From assembly GCA_964552195.1 (NCBI GenBank), contig CAZKFM010000022.1, positions 1-8,002 of the forward strand: a stretch of DNA of 8,002 bases, given 5' to 3'. The notes beneath the pieces are model-generated. The model was given only the letters and a program-made list of their open reading frames with translations. It made no database searches and had not been told where the DNA came from. A program made the translations under genes and the position numbers. This stretch comes from CAZKAP01 sp964552195. GTDB lineage: Bacteria; Bacteroidota; Bacteroidia; Flavobacteriales; Flavobacteriaceae. Below, piece after piece: positions 1 to 5,705 of the stretch (position 1 is its first letter; the number at the start of each line of letters is the position of its first letter).

Positions 1-14
1 AGGTGACAGACCCT

Positions 15-43
15 TCTGGCTAAGACAGGACGTTATAGCCAGA
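15..43. other. Inverted repeat near the window edge
   Basis: TCTGGCTA at 15-22 is exactly complementary to TAGCCAGA at 36-43, giving an 8-bp stem with a 13-nt loop. No T-tract follows on either strand, so it is not a standard intrinsic terminator. It lies downstream of the minus-strand secreted protein gene and could mark a transcript end or processing site. A further perfect 10-bp palindrome, TCGAATTCGA, lies at about 77-86. I see no coding potential in 1-110. Confidence 0.35.
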
Positions 44-110
44 CCGATAGTGGGTATAGCGTAATCAATGCATACTCGAATTCGAAGTACATACTGTCCA
101 GACCCCCGGG

Positions 111-464
111 CTACTCGATTTCCTCGTAACCCACAACGGCCTCAGCCTTTCCTTCCCTGTTGGGGTCCAGATACAGTTCCTGTCCTTTGAGCAGTTTGAT
201 CCTTTTCACCTCACCGACCAGTACGGGAATCTGTTTCAATATATGGCCCTGCTGCTGTATCCGAATGGAAAACGTACGCTTGCCCGCATTTTCGACTACG
301 GCATAACAGTCCTTTCCATAGTATGGATTTACGGTAGCATCCTGCCCCGGTCCCTTCCCCGTCATAATCATGCTTTGAAGCCGGTCCAGGTTGAATCGGG
401 TTTGCGCGAAGCCCCTGGTTTGTGCAAGCAGTATTACTGCCAAAACTACCATATTTGTTCTCAT
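111..464 (-). CDS. Small secreted protein of unknown function
   Basis: This encodes 117 residues. The N-terminus (MRTNMVVLAVILLAQTRGFAQ) is a classic Sec signal peptide: a short basic start, a hydrophobic core and an Ala-Gln cleavage region at about residues 20-21, so the mature protein of about 97 residues should be exported to the periplasm or beyond. There is no lipoprotein Cys. The mature part begins with a Leu/Asp/Arg-rich helix (FNLDRLQSM), then a region with PYYGKDCYAVVENAG and alternating hydrophobic residues that suggests a small beta-rich domain (residues about 45-115). The only Cys is in GKDCY. I do not recognise a family. The ATG at 464 is preferred over an in-frame TTG three codons upstream (473). 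No Shine-Dalgarno is present. The gene stands alone, with a palindrome 27-42 nt upstream of the start. Confidence 0.75.
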   Translation of the reverse strand: MRTNMVVLAVILLAQTRGFAQTRFNLDRLQSMIMTGKGPGQDATVNPYYGKDCYAVVENAGKRTFSIRIQQQGHILKQIPVLVGEVKRIKLLKGQELYLDPNREGKAEAVVGYEEIE

Positions 465-490
465 GAACTTCAATCTACTCTTTAATGTAT

Positions 491-506
491 TGAGTACCTG
501 TACTCA
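491..506. promoter_or_regulatory. Palindromic operator-like site upstream of the secreted protein gene
   Basis: TGAGTACCTGTACTCA is a perfect inverted repeat with 7-bp arms and a 2-bp centre. It lies 27-42 nt upstream of the ATG at 464, about where a promoter or operator would sit for that gene. A dimeric regulator is the natural reading, but nothing here shows which one. A clear TAnnTTTG box was not found next to it. Confidence 0.4.
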
Positions 507-614
507 TATCCTGTATGTTGGATAAGCAATCTCCCATTGGGCCGCATGCCCTTTCACCGTAACCCATGTAGGCTGCTATTTGTGGTTATGGCGTTTTAGA
601 CGAACCCTGAGATT

Positions 615-771
615 TCAATAAAGCGTGGAATCCTTCTTCTTCAATCTGTATACAGTATCGGTCCTCTTAATTCCGCGCATTATCTGATCCTCGTTGGCGG
701 GTAAATGTATCCCTTGTTCCTTGGATTTATAAAAAAAATAATGCCGCAACTGCCAAGATCGCCGTGAACAT
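615..771 (-). pseudogene. Candidate small membrane protein gene broken (or recoded) at an 8-nt homopolymer
   Basis: From the ATG at 771 the reading frame gives a strongly hydrophobic run (MFTAILAVAALFF) and then hits TAA at 729-727 directly after a run of eight T on the coding strand (731-738). Dropping one T joins this membrane segment to a neighbouring open frame that ends with TGA at 615-617. The joined product is 51 residues: a single TM helix followed by a polar tail with YKSKEQ, LPANEDQ, TDTVYRL and KKKDSTLY. A TM segment followed directly by a basic, charged cytoplasmic tail is what real small membrane proteins look like, so chance is less likely. The cause could be a decayed gene, a homopolymer sequencing error, or transcriptional slippage that restores the frame. 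The gene faces the same way as the polyamine operon ending at 1017. Confidence 0.4.
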
Positions 772-837
772 GGCAAGGGTTGCATGCAAGGTTTTTTCAG
801 ACAAAGTGCAAATAACATAATTTTAAAGTCGCATCGG

Positions 838-863
838 CTGGCGATAAGGTCCTTTCACGCCAG
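838..863. other. Hairpin-forming inverted repeat
   Basis: CTGGCG at 838-843 pairs perfectly with CGCCAG at 858-863, and a short inner helix (AAG/CTT) can form within the 14-nt loop. There is no T-tract. It lies in the gene-poor stretch between the polyamine operon and the broken membrane gene. Function unknown. Confidence 0.3.
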
Positions 864-942
864 ATTGTACACCCCCCTCCTTTAAGTGGTGTTGAAATCA
901 TCGTATATGCTCCAGCAGTATCAACGCAAAATAATTATCTAT

Positions 943-956
943 CCCGCTTTCGCAGG
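943..956 (-). terminator. Possible weak terminator or 3' end hairpin of the polyamine operon
   Basis: Read on the minus strand, CCTGC and GCGGG form a 5-bp stem (one T-G wobble) closed by a stable GNRA-type GAAA tetraloop, about 60 nt after the stop codon of the DHS-like gene. It is followed by an A/T-rich stretch (ATAGATAATTATTTT) rather than a clean T-tract, so it may be a leaky terminator or an RNA 3'-end stabiliser. The rest of 772-1016 holds only the hairpin at 838-863 and a Shine-Dalgarno-like AAAGGAGG at 876-883. Confidence 0.3.
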
Positions 957-1016
957 GCGCTGTGGAAAATTCGTTTATTCAGGGACGCAACTTCCAACTG
1001 TCCGTTAACATAGAGA

Positions 1017-1991
1017 CTAATACCCCAACAGATACGCAAAGATCAACGGGGCCACGATGGTGGCATCCGACTCAATGACGAACTTGGGAGTATCCTCGCC
1101 CAGTTTTCCCCAGGTTATCTTTTCGTTGGGCACGGCACCGGAATAGGAGCCATAACTGGTGGTGGAATCACTGATCTGGCAGAAATAAGACCAGAGTGGC
1201 GTTTCTGTTTCCTCCATGTCCTGATACAGCATGGGAACCACACAAATGGGGAAGTCACCGGCTATTCCGCCACCGATCTGAAAGAAGCCCACTCCCGGTC
1301 CGGATTCCTTTCGGTACCAGTTGGCCAGTTCCGTCATGTATTCGATTCCCGTTTTAACGGTCTGTGCCCTGAGTTCGCCTTTCAGTACATAACTCGCGAA
1401 GATGTTGCCCATGGTACTGTCTTCCCAGCCCGGCACTACTATGGGCAGGTTGCGTTCGGCGGCAGCGTACAACCAGGAATCCTTGATATCAATCTCGTAA
1501 TACGGCTCCAGTACCCCCGAAAGCAACAGCTTGTACATGAATTCATGAGGGAAGTACCGCTCTCCTTTTTCGTCGGCCTCCTTCCAAAGCTCAAATATGT
1601 GTCCCTGCAGCCGGCGGAAGGCCTCCTCCTCGGGAATGCAGGTATCCGTTACCCGGTTCAATCCCTGTTCCAGTAAAGCCGTTTCGTCGGCCGGGGTCAG
1701 GTCCCGGTAATGCGGAACCCGCTTGTAACTCTTGTGGGCCACGAGATTCATCACATCTTCCTCGAGGTTGGCCCCGGTACAGGAAACGATGTGAACCTTA
1801 TTCTGCCGGATGATTTCCGCAAAGATCTTACCGAGTTCCGCCGTACTCATGGCACCGGCCAGGGATACCAGCATACGAGATCCCTGGGCAAGCTGCTGTT
1901 CATACCCCTGAGCGGCATCGACCAGTGCGGCCGCATTGAAGTGAAGGAAGTACTTTTCCAGGAAGGAGCGTATGGGCTGTGCTGTCATCAT
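1017..1991 (-). CDS. Deoxyhypusine synthase-like protein, probable homospermidine synthase
   Basis: The 324-residue product belongs to the bacterial deoxyhypusine synthase (DHS)-like family of NAD-dependent aminobutyl transferases. Family landmarks run in order: SLAGAMSTAELG (residues 43-54), SCTGANLEED (70-79), PGWEDSTMGN (187-196), FFQIGGGIAGDFPI (236-249) and SGAVPNEKITWGKL (284-297). Lys296 in the WGK motif matches the lysine that carries the aminobutyl group in eukaryotic DHS (human Lys329). After the triple glycine, where eukaryotic DHS has Lys-His-His, this protein has Ala-Gly-Asp (244-246), so the active site differs on the acceptor or donor side. Bacteria have no eIF5A. With speA and speB directly upstream supplying putrescine, the likely reaction is two putrescines to homospermidine plus ammonia; this is inference. 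Length is normal for the family. It starts 13 nt after speB; ATG 1991 is followed at once by ATG 1988, and either may be used. Confidence 0.93.
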   Translation of the reverse strand: MMTAQPIRSFLEKYFLHFNAAALVDAAQGYEQQLAQGSRMLVSLAGAMSTAELGKIFAEIIRQNKVHIVSCTGANLEEDVMNLVAHKSYKRVPHYRDLTPADETALLEQGLNRVTDTCIPEEEAFRRLQGHIFELWKEADEKGERYFPHEFMYKLLLSGVLEPYYEIDIKDSWLYAAAERNLPIVVPGWEDSTMGNIFASYVLKGELRAQTVKTGIEYMTELANWYRKESGPGVGFFQIGGGIAGDFPICVVPMLYQDMEETETPLWSYFCQISDSTTSYGSYSGAVPNEKITWGKLGEDTPKFVIESDATIVAPLIFAYLLGY

Positions 1992-2004
1992 ACAGTATTT
2001 AAGT

Positions 2005-2880
2005 TTATTGTGATTTTTTGGACTCCGCGAACGCGTAGGATAACATCTTGTAATAGAGCTTCGCAGCCGTGAAATTGGAAGACCTGTCGTAGGGATTCGG
2101 ACAGAGCTCGACGATGTCGAACCCGACTACCCTGCGCCTGGTGAATACCTCCTTGAGCAGTCTGAGGGTAGGGTGCCACAATAGCCCCCCGGGCTCGGGA
2201 GTACCGGTCGCAAGGAGTACGGAAGGATCGAAGGCGTCCAGATCGAAGGTGATGTATACCGTTTCGCCCAGTCGCGACAAAACCTCGTCTATCCAGCGCT
2301 CCTGGGGGTCGAGTTCATGGGCGTAGAACATCTTAGAGGGTTCCACCTCTCTAAGCTCATCCGCATCCATACTGCGTATGCCAACCTGAACCAGGTTGGT
2401 ATGATGCCGGGCCTCGTATAAAGCGCAGGCATGATTGTACGGAGTTCCTTCGTATTCCTTCCTCAGGTCGGCATGTGCATCGATCTGAAGTACCGTTAGG
2501 TCGGCCCATTTCTTCCTGAAAGCCCGTATGGCTCCAATCGAAATGGAATGCTCCCCCCCGAATAGGGTGACAAACTTGCTCTGTTCGAGATGGTGCCTCA
2601 CCTGATTTTCCACTGCATCCACCATGCGTTCAGGAGTTTCCATGTCCTCAGGCTCCGGGGCCAGGTAAATACCCTGCCGATACACCTCCGAGGCCGTTTC
2701 TATGTCGTAAAGCTCCATATTGGCAGAGGCCTCGAGAAAGGCTGCGGGCCCTTTATCAGCTCCTTTGCCCCAGGTACTCGTTCCGTCGAAAGGCACCGGC
2801 AGGAGTACGATGCGGGAGGCCTCATAGCTAGAAAACTCGGAGGGAATCCCCGCATAGGTTTCAGGTAGTTGCTTATCCAT
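2005..2880 (-). CDS. speB: Agmatinase (ureohydrolase family)
   Basis: This manganese enzyme of the arginase/agmatinase fold hydrolyses agmatine to putrescine and urea in the cytoplasm. Metal-ligand motifs are all present (numbered from the ATG at 2889): GGEHS with His114, DAHAD with Asp137, His139 and Asp141, and FDLDAFDPS with Asp216 and Asp218, followed by GTPEPGG. PVPFDGTSTWGKGADKGP (31-48) is the usual N-terminal family segment. Full length, 291 residues from the ATG at 2880; an ATG at 2889 would add three residues. I prefer 2880 because it is preceded by an A-rich stretch, the usual Bacteroidota start context. The start overlaps the end of speA by 8 nt, implying translational coupling. 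The protein could in principle act on a related guanidino compound, but position after an arginine decarboxylase argues strongly for agmatine. Confidence 0.93.
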   Translation of the reverse strand: MDKQLPETYAGIPSEFSSYEASRIVLLPVPFDGTSTWGKGADKGPAAFLEASANMELYDIETASEVYRQGIYLAPEPEDMETPERMVDAVENQVRHHLEQSKFVTLFGGEHSISIGAIRAFRKKWADLTVLQIDAHADLRKEYEGTPYNHACALYEARHHTNLVQVGIRSMDADELREVEPSKMFYAHELDPQERWIDEVLSRLGETVYITFDLDAFDPSVLLATGTPEPGGLLWHPTLRLLKEVFTRRRVVGFDIVELCPNPYDRSSNFTAAKLYYKMLSYAFAESKKSQ

Positions 2881-4342
2881 GTTTTTCATGCGTGGGTTCG
2901 TTGTGAATGTGCTCTGATTCCGACTCGGATACCATGGACGCTTGCGAGCGCTTGTATCCCAGTATATCCAGGAATTGCTCAGGTGTCTGTTCCTCCCTGA
3001 ATAATCGGGTGCTTAGCGATCCGTCCGGGTCGCGGTCGATAAGGATGTGCTTAGGCGCCGGGATCAGGCAGTGCTGCAGTCCCCCATAACCCCCTATGGA
3101 TTCCTGATAAGCTCCGGTGTTGAAAAATCCTATGTATTGTGGATCCTTGGGATCAAATCTGGGCATGTAAATGGCATTGAGATGCTGCTCTGAGTTGTAA
3201 TAATCATCACTGTCGCAGGTGAGTCCGCCCAGCAATACCCGCTCGTAGGTGTGGTTCCACCGATTGACAGGGAGCATGATGAACCTCCGGTTGATGGCCC
3301 AGGAATCCGGTAGCGTAGTGATAAACGAAGAGTCGATCATGTTCCACTTCTCCCGATCGTTTTGCTGCTTCTGGTAGAGAATCTGATAAACCGCTCCTCC
3401 GCTTTCCCCTACAGTAAAACTCCCGAACTCGGTAAATATATCGGGGACTTCCACATTATCGGCCTCGCAGGCCAGCTTGATCTGGTTGACGATTTCCTCC
3501 ACCATGTAGGCGTAGTCATATTCGAAACCCAGAGAATTCTTGATGGGGAACCCTCCACCGATATTGAGGCTGTCCAGAGTGGGGCAAATCTTCTTCAGGT
3601 TTATATATACCTTAAGACACTTGAGCAATTCGTTCCAGTAGTATGCCGTATCATTAATGCCCGTGTTGATAAAGAAGTGAAGCATCTTCAATTCTACCCG
3701 GGGATGCTCCTCTATATACTCACGGTAGAAAGGTACTATGTTCCGGTATCCGATCCCTAATCTCGAGGTATAAAACTCGAACTTGGGCTCTTCCTCCGAG
3801 GCGATCCGAATCCCTATCTGAAAGGGCTTCTGGGTGGCCTCCGCCAGGGCATCCAACTCGACGAAATTATCGACTATGGGAATACAACGGGCATCCCCCC
3901 GGTCGATCAGCGATCCGATCTTACGTATGTATTCCTCCCTCTTAAACCCATTGCAGAGGACAAAAGTCCCCTTGCGAATGCGGCCATGGTCCAATAAGTG
4001 GTGTACGATATCGATGTCAAAGGCCGAGGAGGTCTCGATGTGGATATCGTTTCGGAGCGCTTCCCGGAGTACGAATTCGAAATGGGAACTCTTGGTGCAG
4101 TAGCTGTAATAATAGTTTCCGGAATAGTCGAGCTTATCCTGCGCCTGTTTAAACCACCCCTTTGCCCTCTGAATATTTTCGGATATCTTGGGTAAATACG
4201 TGAATTTAAACGGGCTCCCGTATTCCCGAATCAGCGACATAAGGTCGATTCCGTGAAATTCGAGCTGGTTTTTCTTGAGCCTGAACTCTTCCTGAGGAAA
4301 ATCAAATGTCTGCTCAATAAGGTCTATATACTTGTTCTTCAT
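2873..4342 (-). CDS. speA: Biosynthetic arginine decarboxylase (PLP, fold III)
   Basis: This catalyses arginine to agmatine plus CO2, the first step of the operon's pathway. The 489-residue protein is the short flavobacterial-type form, well below the roughly 650 residues of E. coli SpeA. In the N-terminal barrel the PLP lysine is Lys84 (YSYCTKSSHFEFV), followed by HIETSSAFDIDIV, then LHFFINTGI and LNIGGGFP (phosphate-binding glycines, about 262-266). EFGSFTVGESG stands where other family members have the EPGR-type segment. In the C-terminal beta domain LGGLTCDSDD holds the catalytic Cys376, and YQESIGGYGG the conserved tyrosine. The last 20 or so residues (from SQASMVSESE) are a charged, His-rich tail that looks non-catalytic. 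I chose ATG 4342 (MKNKYIDLIEQTF) over ATG 4351 because close relatives, as I recall them, begin there. First gene of the operon; it overlaps speB. Confidence 0.93.
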   Translation of the reverse strand: MKNKYIDLIEQTFDFPQEEFRLKKNQLEFHGIDLMSLIREYGSPFKFTYLPKISENIQRAKGWFKQAQDKLDYSGNYYYSYCTKSSHFEFVLREALRNDIHIETSSAFDIDIVHHLLDHGRIRKGTFVLCNGFKREEYIRKIGSLIDRGDARCIPIVDNFVELDALAEATQKPFQIGIRIASEEEPKFEFYTSRLGIGYRNIVPFYREYIEEHPRVELKMLHFFINTGINDTAYYWNELLKCLKVYINLKKICPTLDSLNIGGGFPIKNSLGFEYDYAYMVEEIVNQIKLACEADNVEVPDIFTEFGSFTVGESGGAVYQILYQKQQNDREKWNMIDSSFITTLPDSWAINRRFIMLPVNRWNHTYERVLLGGLTCDSDDYYNSEQHLNAIYMPRFDPKDPQYIGFFNTGAYQESIGGYGGLQHCLIPAPKHILIDRDPDGSLSTRLFREEQTPEQFLDILGYKRSQASMVSESESEHIHNEPTHEKHG

Positions 4343-4363
4343 TAGGTGCATGGTTTTAAAATC

Positions 4364-4396
4364 GTTGAAATCCTGGTTCTCGAGTGGATTTTCAAC
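4364..4396 (-). promoter_or_regulatory. Leader hairpin just upstream of speA
   Basis: GTTGAAATCC (4364-4373) pairs with GGATTTTCAAC (4386-4396), giving a 10-bp stem with one bulged base and a 12-nt loop in the untranslated leader. In the transcript the hairpin ends about 21 nt before the preferred speA start (4342), within ribosome-footprint distance. Its 5' arm begins at the stop codon of the candidate upstream ORF. This geometry suits translational control of speA but is not proof of it. Confidence 0.45.
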
Positions 4397-4551
4397 TAGA
4401 TGCGAATGGCATATGAAGTAATGGAGCAGTATTGCCGCACGGGCACGGACGCCTCCTCTGGCCTAAGAAAGGGCCAGAAGGGGTCTATAGATAAGGAAAC
4501 CAAGTGCCGGAGGCTTGCACCCCGGAAAACAATCAACAGGCAAGCATTCAT
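4396..4551 (-). CDS. Candidate 51-residue upstream ORF (leader peptide) of the polyamine operon
   Basis: An ATG at 4551, only a few nt after the predicted transcription start, opens a frame of 51 codons ending in TAG at 4398-4396. The peptide begins MNACLLIVFRGASL, contains DPFWPFLRPEE in the middle and ends SITSYAIRI; it has five arginines. No known family. It would be nearly leaderless and has no Shine-Dalgarno. The case for it is position: it fills most of the roughly 210-nt leader and its stop abuts the hairpin before speA. A precedent is the SpeFL leader peptide controlling ornithine decarboxylase in enterobacteria. The case against is that an open frame of this length can occur by chance at this base composition. 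Confidence 0.25.
   Translation of the reverse strand: MNACLLIVFRGASLRHLVSLSIDPFWPFLRPEEASVPVRQYCSITSYAIRI
4457..4478 (-). promoter_or_regulatory. Second leader hairpin of the polyamine operon
   Basis: TCTGGCC (4457-4463) and GGCCAGA (4472-4478) form a perfect 7-bp stem with an 8-nt loop inside the speA leader. It is GC-rich but has no following T-tract, so it is a structured leader element rather than a terminator. Just upstream, at about 4501-4519, overlapping short inverted repeats (CAAG/CTTG and GTGC/GCAC) could form mutually exclusive pairings. Confidence 0.35.
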
Positions 4552-4558
4552 AACGGCG

Positions 4559-4566
4559 CAAAAGTA
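4559..4566 (-). promoter_or_regulatory. -7 promoter element of the polyamine operon
   Basis: Read on the minus strand, TACTTTTG is a perfect match to the Bacteroidota -7 consensus TAnnTTTG, followed by the commonly seen CGCC-type start region. Transcription should begin near 4554, giving a leader of about 210 nt before speA. A good -33 TTG is not visible at the usual spacing, so the promoter may be of moderate strength or activator-dependent. Between this point and 4759 I see no gene and no other convincing site on either strand. Confidence 0.65.
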
Positions 4567-4759
4567 CGATTAAGTTAAATACGCTGGACTCTTGATTCGC
4601 AATGCCATAAGGTTTCCCGTACGTCCGGATGCCTGTAACATACTCTCTTAGAATCGACCCCATCCAAATGCGCTGACTCAGATACGGCAAATGCCTGATA
4701 GTTACAGTTCGTCATCTGACCGACCTGCCCACTACAGGGTAGATCTGAATTTCTATTAT

Positions 4760-4796
4760 TTAATGTTTTTCATTAATTATAATATGTTTTTCATAT
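4760..4796. promoter_or_regulatory. Tandem palindromic operator sites, 21 bp centre to centre
   Basis: Two inverted repeats share the core ATGTTTTTCAT. Site 1 is TTAATG-TTTTT-CATTAA (4760-4776) and site 2 is ATATG-TTTTT-CATAT (4782-4796). Their centres, 4768 and 4789, are 21 bp apart, two turns of the helix, so two dimers would sit on the same face of the DNA. Site 2 overlaps the likely -7 box at 4794-4801 and site 1 covers the -33 region, the layout expected for repression. The obvious candidate ligand is the XRE-type protein encoded in the operon (5478-5705). Confidence 0.5.
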
Positions 4797-4801
4797 CTTT
4801 A
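4794..4801 (+). promoter_or_regulatory. Likely -7 element for the four-gene membrane/XRE operon
   Basis: TATCTTTA matches the Bacteroidota consensus TAnnTTTG at all but the last position. It lies 28 nt before the first start codon (4829), in a very A/T-rich stretch. No TTG was seen at -33. It overlaps the second palindromic site. Confidence 0.4.
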
Positions 4802-4828
4802 TAGGTGATACTCAATAATTTTTTAATC

Positions 4829-4936
4829 ATGAAATACATTAAACACGTTCCCCGACCACAGGACATACTGATCTGGGTCACCGTTTTAGCCGTATTGTTG
4901 GCTGCGGCGTTTCTAGCCGGCTACCTGAGATTCTAG
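4829..4936 (+). CDS. 35-residue single-pass membrane peptide
   Basis: A complete small ORF (MKYIKHVPRPQDILIWVTV...) with a basic N-terminus (Lys2, Lys5, His6, Arg9) and one strong transmembrane helix at about residues 13-32, ending GYLRF. The positive-inside rule does not decide orientation, since both ends are basic. Its stop codon lies 2 nt before the start of the next gene, and it is the first ORF after the predicted promoter, which argues that it is real and cotranscribed. It has no recognisable family and could be a small partner of the membrane protein encoded directly downstream. It could alternatively be a leader peptide for the operon. Confidence 0.6.
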   Translation: MKYIKHVPRPQDILIWVTVLAVLLAAAFLAGYLRF

Positions 4937-4938
4937 GT

Positions 4939-5469
4939 ATGAAAGGGAACTCCAAAGGCCTGAGCACAGTGGTGACCATACTGGCGCTAGTGATATTGAT
5001 CATCGGCATACCCATATATGTGAGCACTCAACTCGAATCCGGCAACCCACTCCTGATCCTCTCGGGATCTCTAATCGCAGGATTCTTCCTGTTTCATTTG
5101 ATATACAGGCGATCACTCTCCATGGAAGGATACTTCAGCAGTCCCTACAATCTCTTTACCTCCCAGACCAGAGAAACGGTTGCATCCGATGTGCCCCGGG
5201 AGTTATTGTTTGCCAAACGGATTGAAGTGCTCGACGAGTCGAAGTTTCGTCTAATCGAAACGGACAAGGAGAACTACCGGCTACTGGCGATCACGGGCAT
5301 GAGCCTGTTGTCCTGGGGAGAAAACCTGTATATCCGTCAGGTACCTGACGAAAACGGGACCAGCATCCGTTTCTGCTCGAGTACCTTGTTTCAGCTTTAT
5401 TCCTGGAACAAAAACAGGGATAACTTTCGGGTTTTTATAGAGGACTTCGAGCGATCGCTAACCATTTAA
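4939..5469 (+). CDS. Two-TM protein with a C-terminal soluble domain, unknown function
   Basis: This encodes 176 residues. Two hydrophobic helices at about 8-30 and 36-57 form a short hairpin, followed by HLIYRR, a basic stop-transfer that places the rest in the cytoplasm. The soluble part (about 60-176) contains KRIEVLDESKFRLIETDKENYRL in segments of alternating hydrophobics, then LLSWGENLYIRQ (123-134) and a C-terminal amphipathic helix (FRVFIEDFERSL). The pattern suggests a mixed alpha/beta domain. I recall similar uncharacterised flavobacterial proteins with an SWGE motif but cannot assign a family. It starts 2 nt after the small membrane peptide and ends 8 nt before the XRE regulator gene, so it is probably part of a membrane-linked regulatory module. 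There is no signal peptide cleavage site and no enzymatic motif. Confidence 0.8.
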   Translation: MKGNSKGLSTVVTILALVILIIGIPIYVSTQLESGNPLLILSGSLIAGFFLFHLIYRRSLSMEGYFSSPYNLFTSQTRETVASDVPRELLFAKRIEVLDESKFRLIETDKENYRLLAITGMSLLSWGENLYIRQVPDENGTSIRFCSSTLFQLYSWNKNRDNFRVFIEDFERSLTI

Positions 5470-5477
5470 CTCAGGAT

Positions 5478-5705
5478 ATGGCTATAGTAGTTAATCTGGA
5501 CATTATGCTGGCCAAACGGAAGATGAAGCTTAAAGAACTCTCTGAGATCGTGGGGGTTTCCACCGTAAACCTCTCGATACTGAAACAGGGGAAGGCTAAA
5601 GCTGTGCGCTTCTCCACCCTTAATGCCATCTGTTCGGCTTTGGACTGCCAGCCCGGTGACATACTCGAATTTGAAGAATCCGAACCCGTAAATAACAAAA
5701 CATGA
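5478..5705 (+). CDS. Small XRE-family (YozG/Cro-like) DNA-binding regulator
   Basis: This encodes a 75-residue protein that is essentially one helix-turn-helix domain. MAIVVNLDIMLAKRKMKLKE is the first helix region; LKELSEIVGVSTVNLSILKQ (about 18-37) is the helix-turn-helix, followed by GKAKAVRFSTLNAICSALDCQPGDIL (38-63), which is typical of the YozG-like Cro/CI subgroup. The last dozen residues are an acidic tail. Relatives in Bacteroidota and Firmicutes often sit beside a small integral membrane protein gene, as here on both sides. It follows the two-TM protein by 8 nt and overlaps the next gene by 4 nt (ATGA). It probably binds the palindromes at 4760-4796 and controls its own operon; that link is inference. 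Confidence 0.88.
   Translation: MAIVVNLDIMLAKRKMKLKELSEIVGVSTVNLSILKQGKAKAVRFSTLNAICSALDCQPGDILEFEESEPVNNKT

Noticed and set aside
475..567. A 30-codon minus-strand ORF just before the secreted protein gene (MGYGERACGPM...)
   Set aside because: It is short, overlaps the palindrome at 491-506, has no start signal and shows no familiar features; chance is more likely, although its stop lies 10 nt before the next ATG.
872..884. Fragment of a 16S rRNA 3' end (plus-strand CCTCCTTT)
   Set aside because: Only eight bases match the anti-Shine-Dalgarno end and the flanks do not resemble 16S rRNA.
1710..2072. 120-residue plus-strand ORF across the speB/DHS-like junction
   Set aside because: Antisense to two conserved enzymes, with no recognisable features.
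3362..3760. 132-residue plus-strand ORF inside speA
   Set aside because: It lies antisense to the conserved decarboxylase core; a shadow of a well-supported gene.
4463..4690. 75-residue minus-strand ORF upstream of speA
   Set aside because: It starts upstream of the -7 box at 4559-4566 and runs through the promoter, so it cannot be carried whole on the speA transcript; no domain features.
4640..4740. Possible tRNA or small RNA gene between the divergent operons
   Set aside because: A GTTC-like motif and short repeats are present, but no cloverleaf pairing or terminator could be found.
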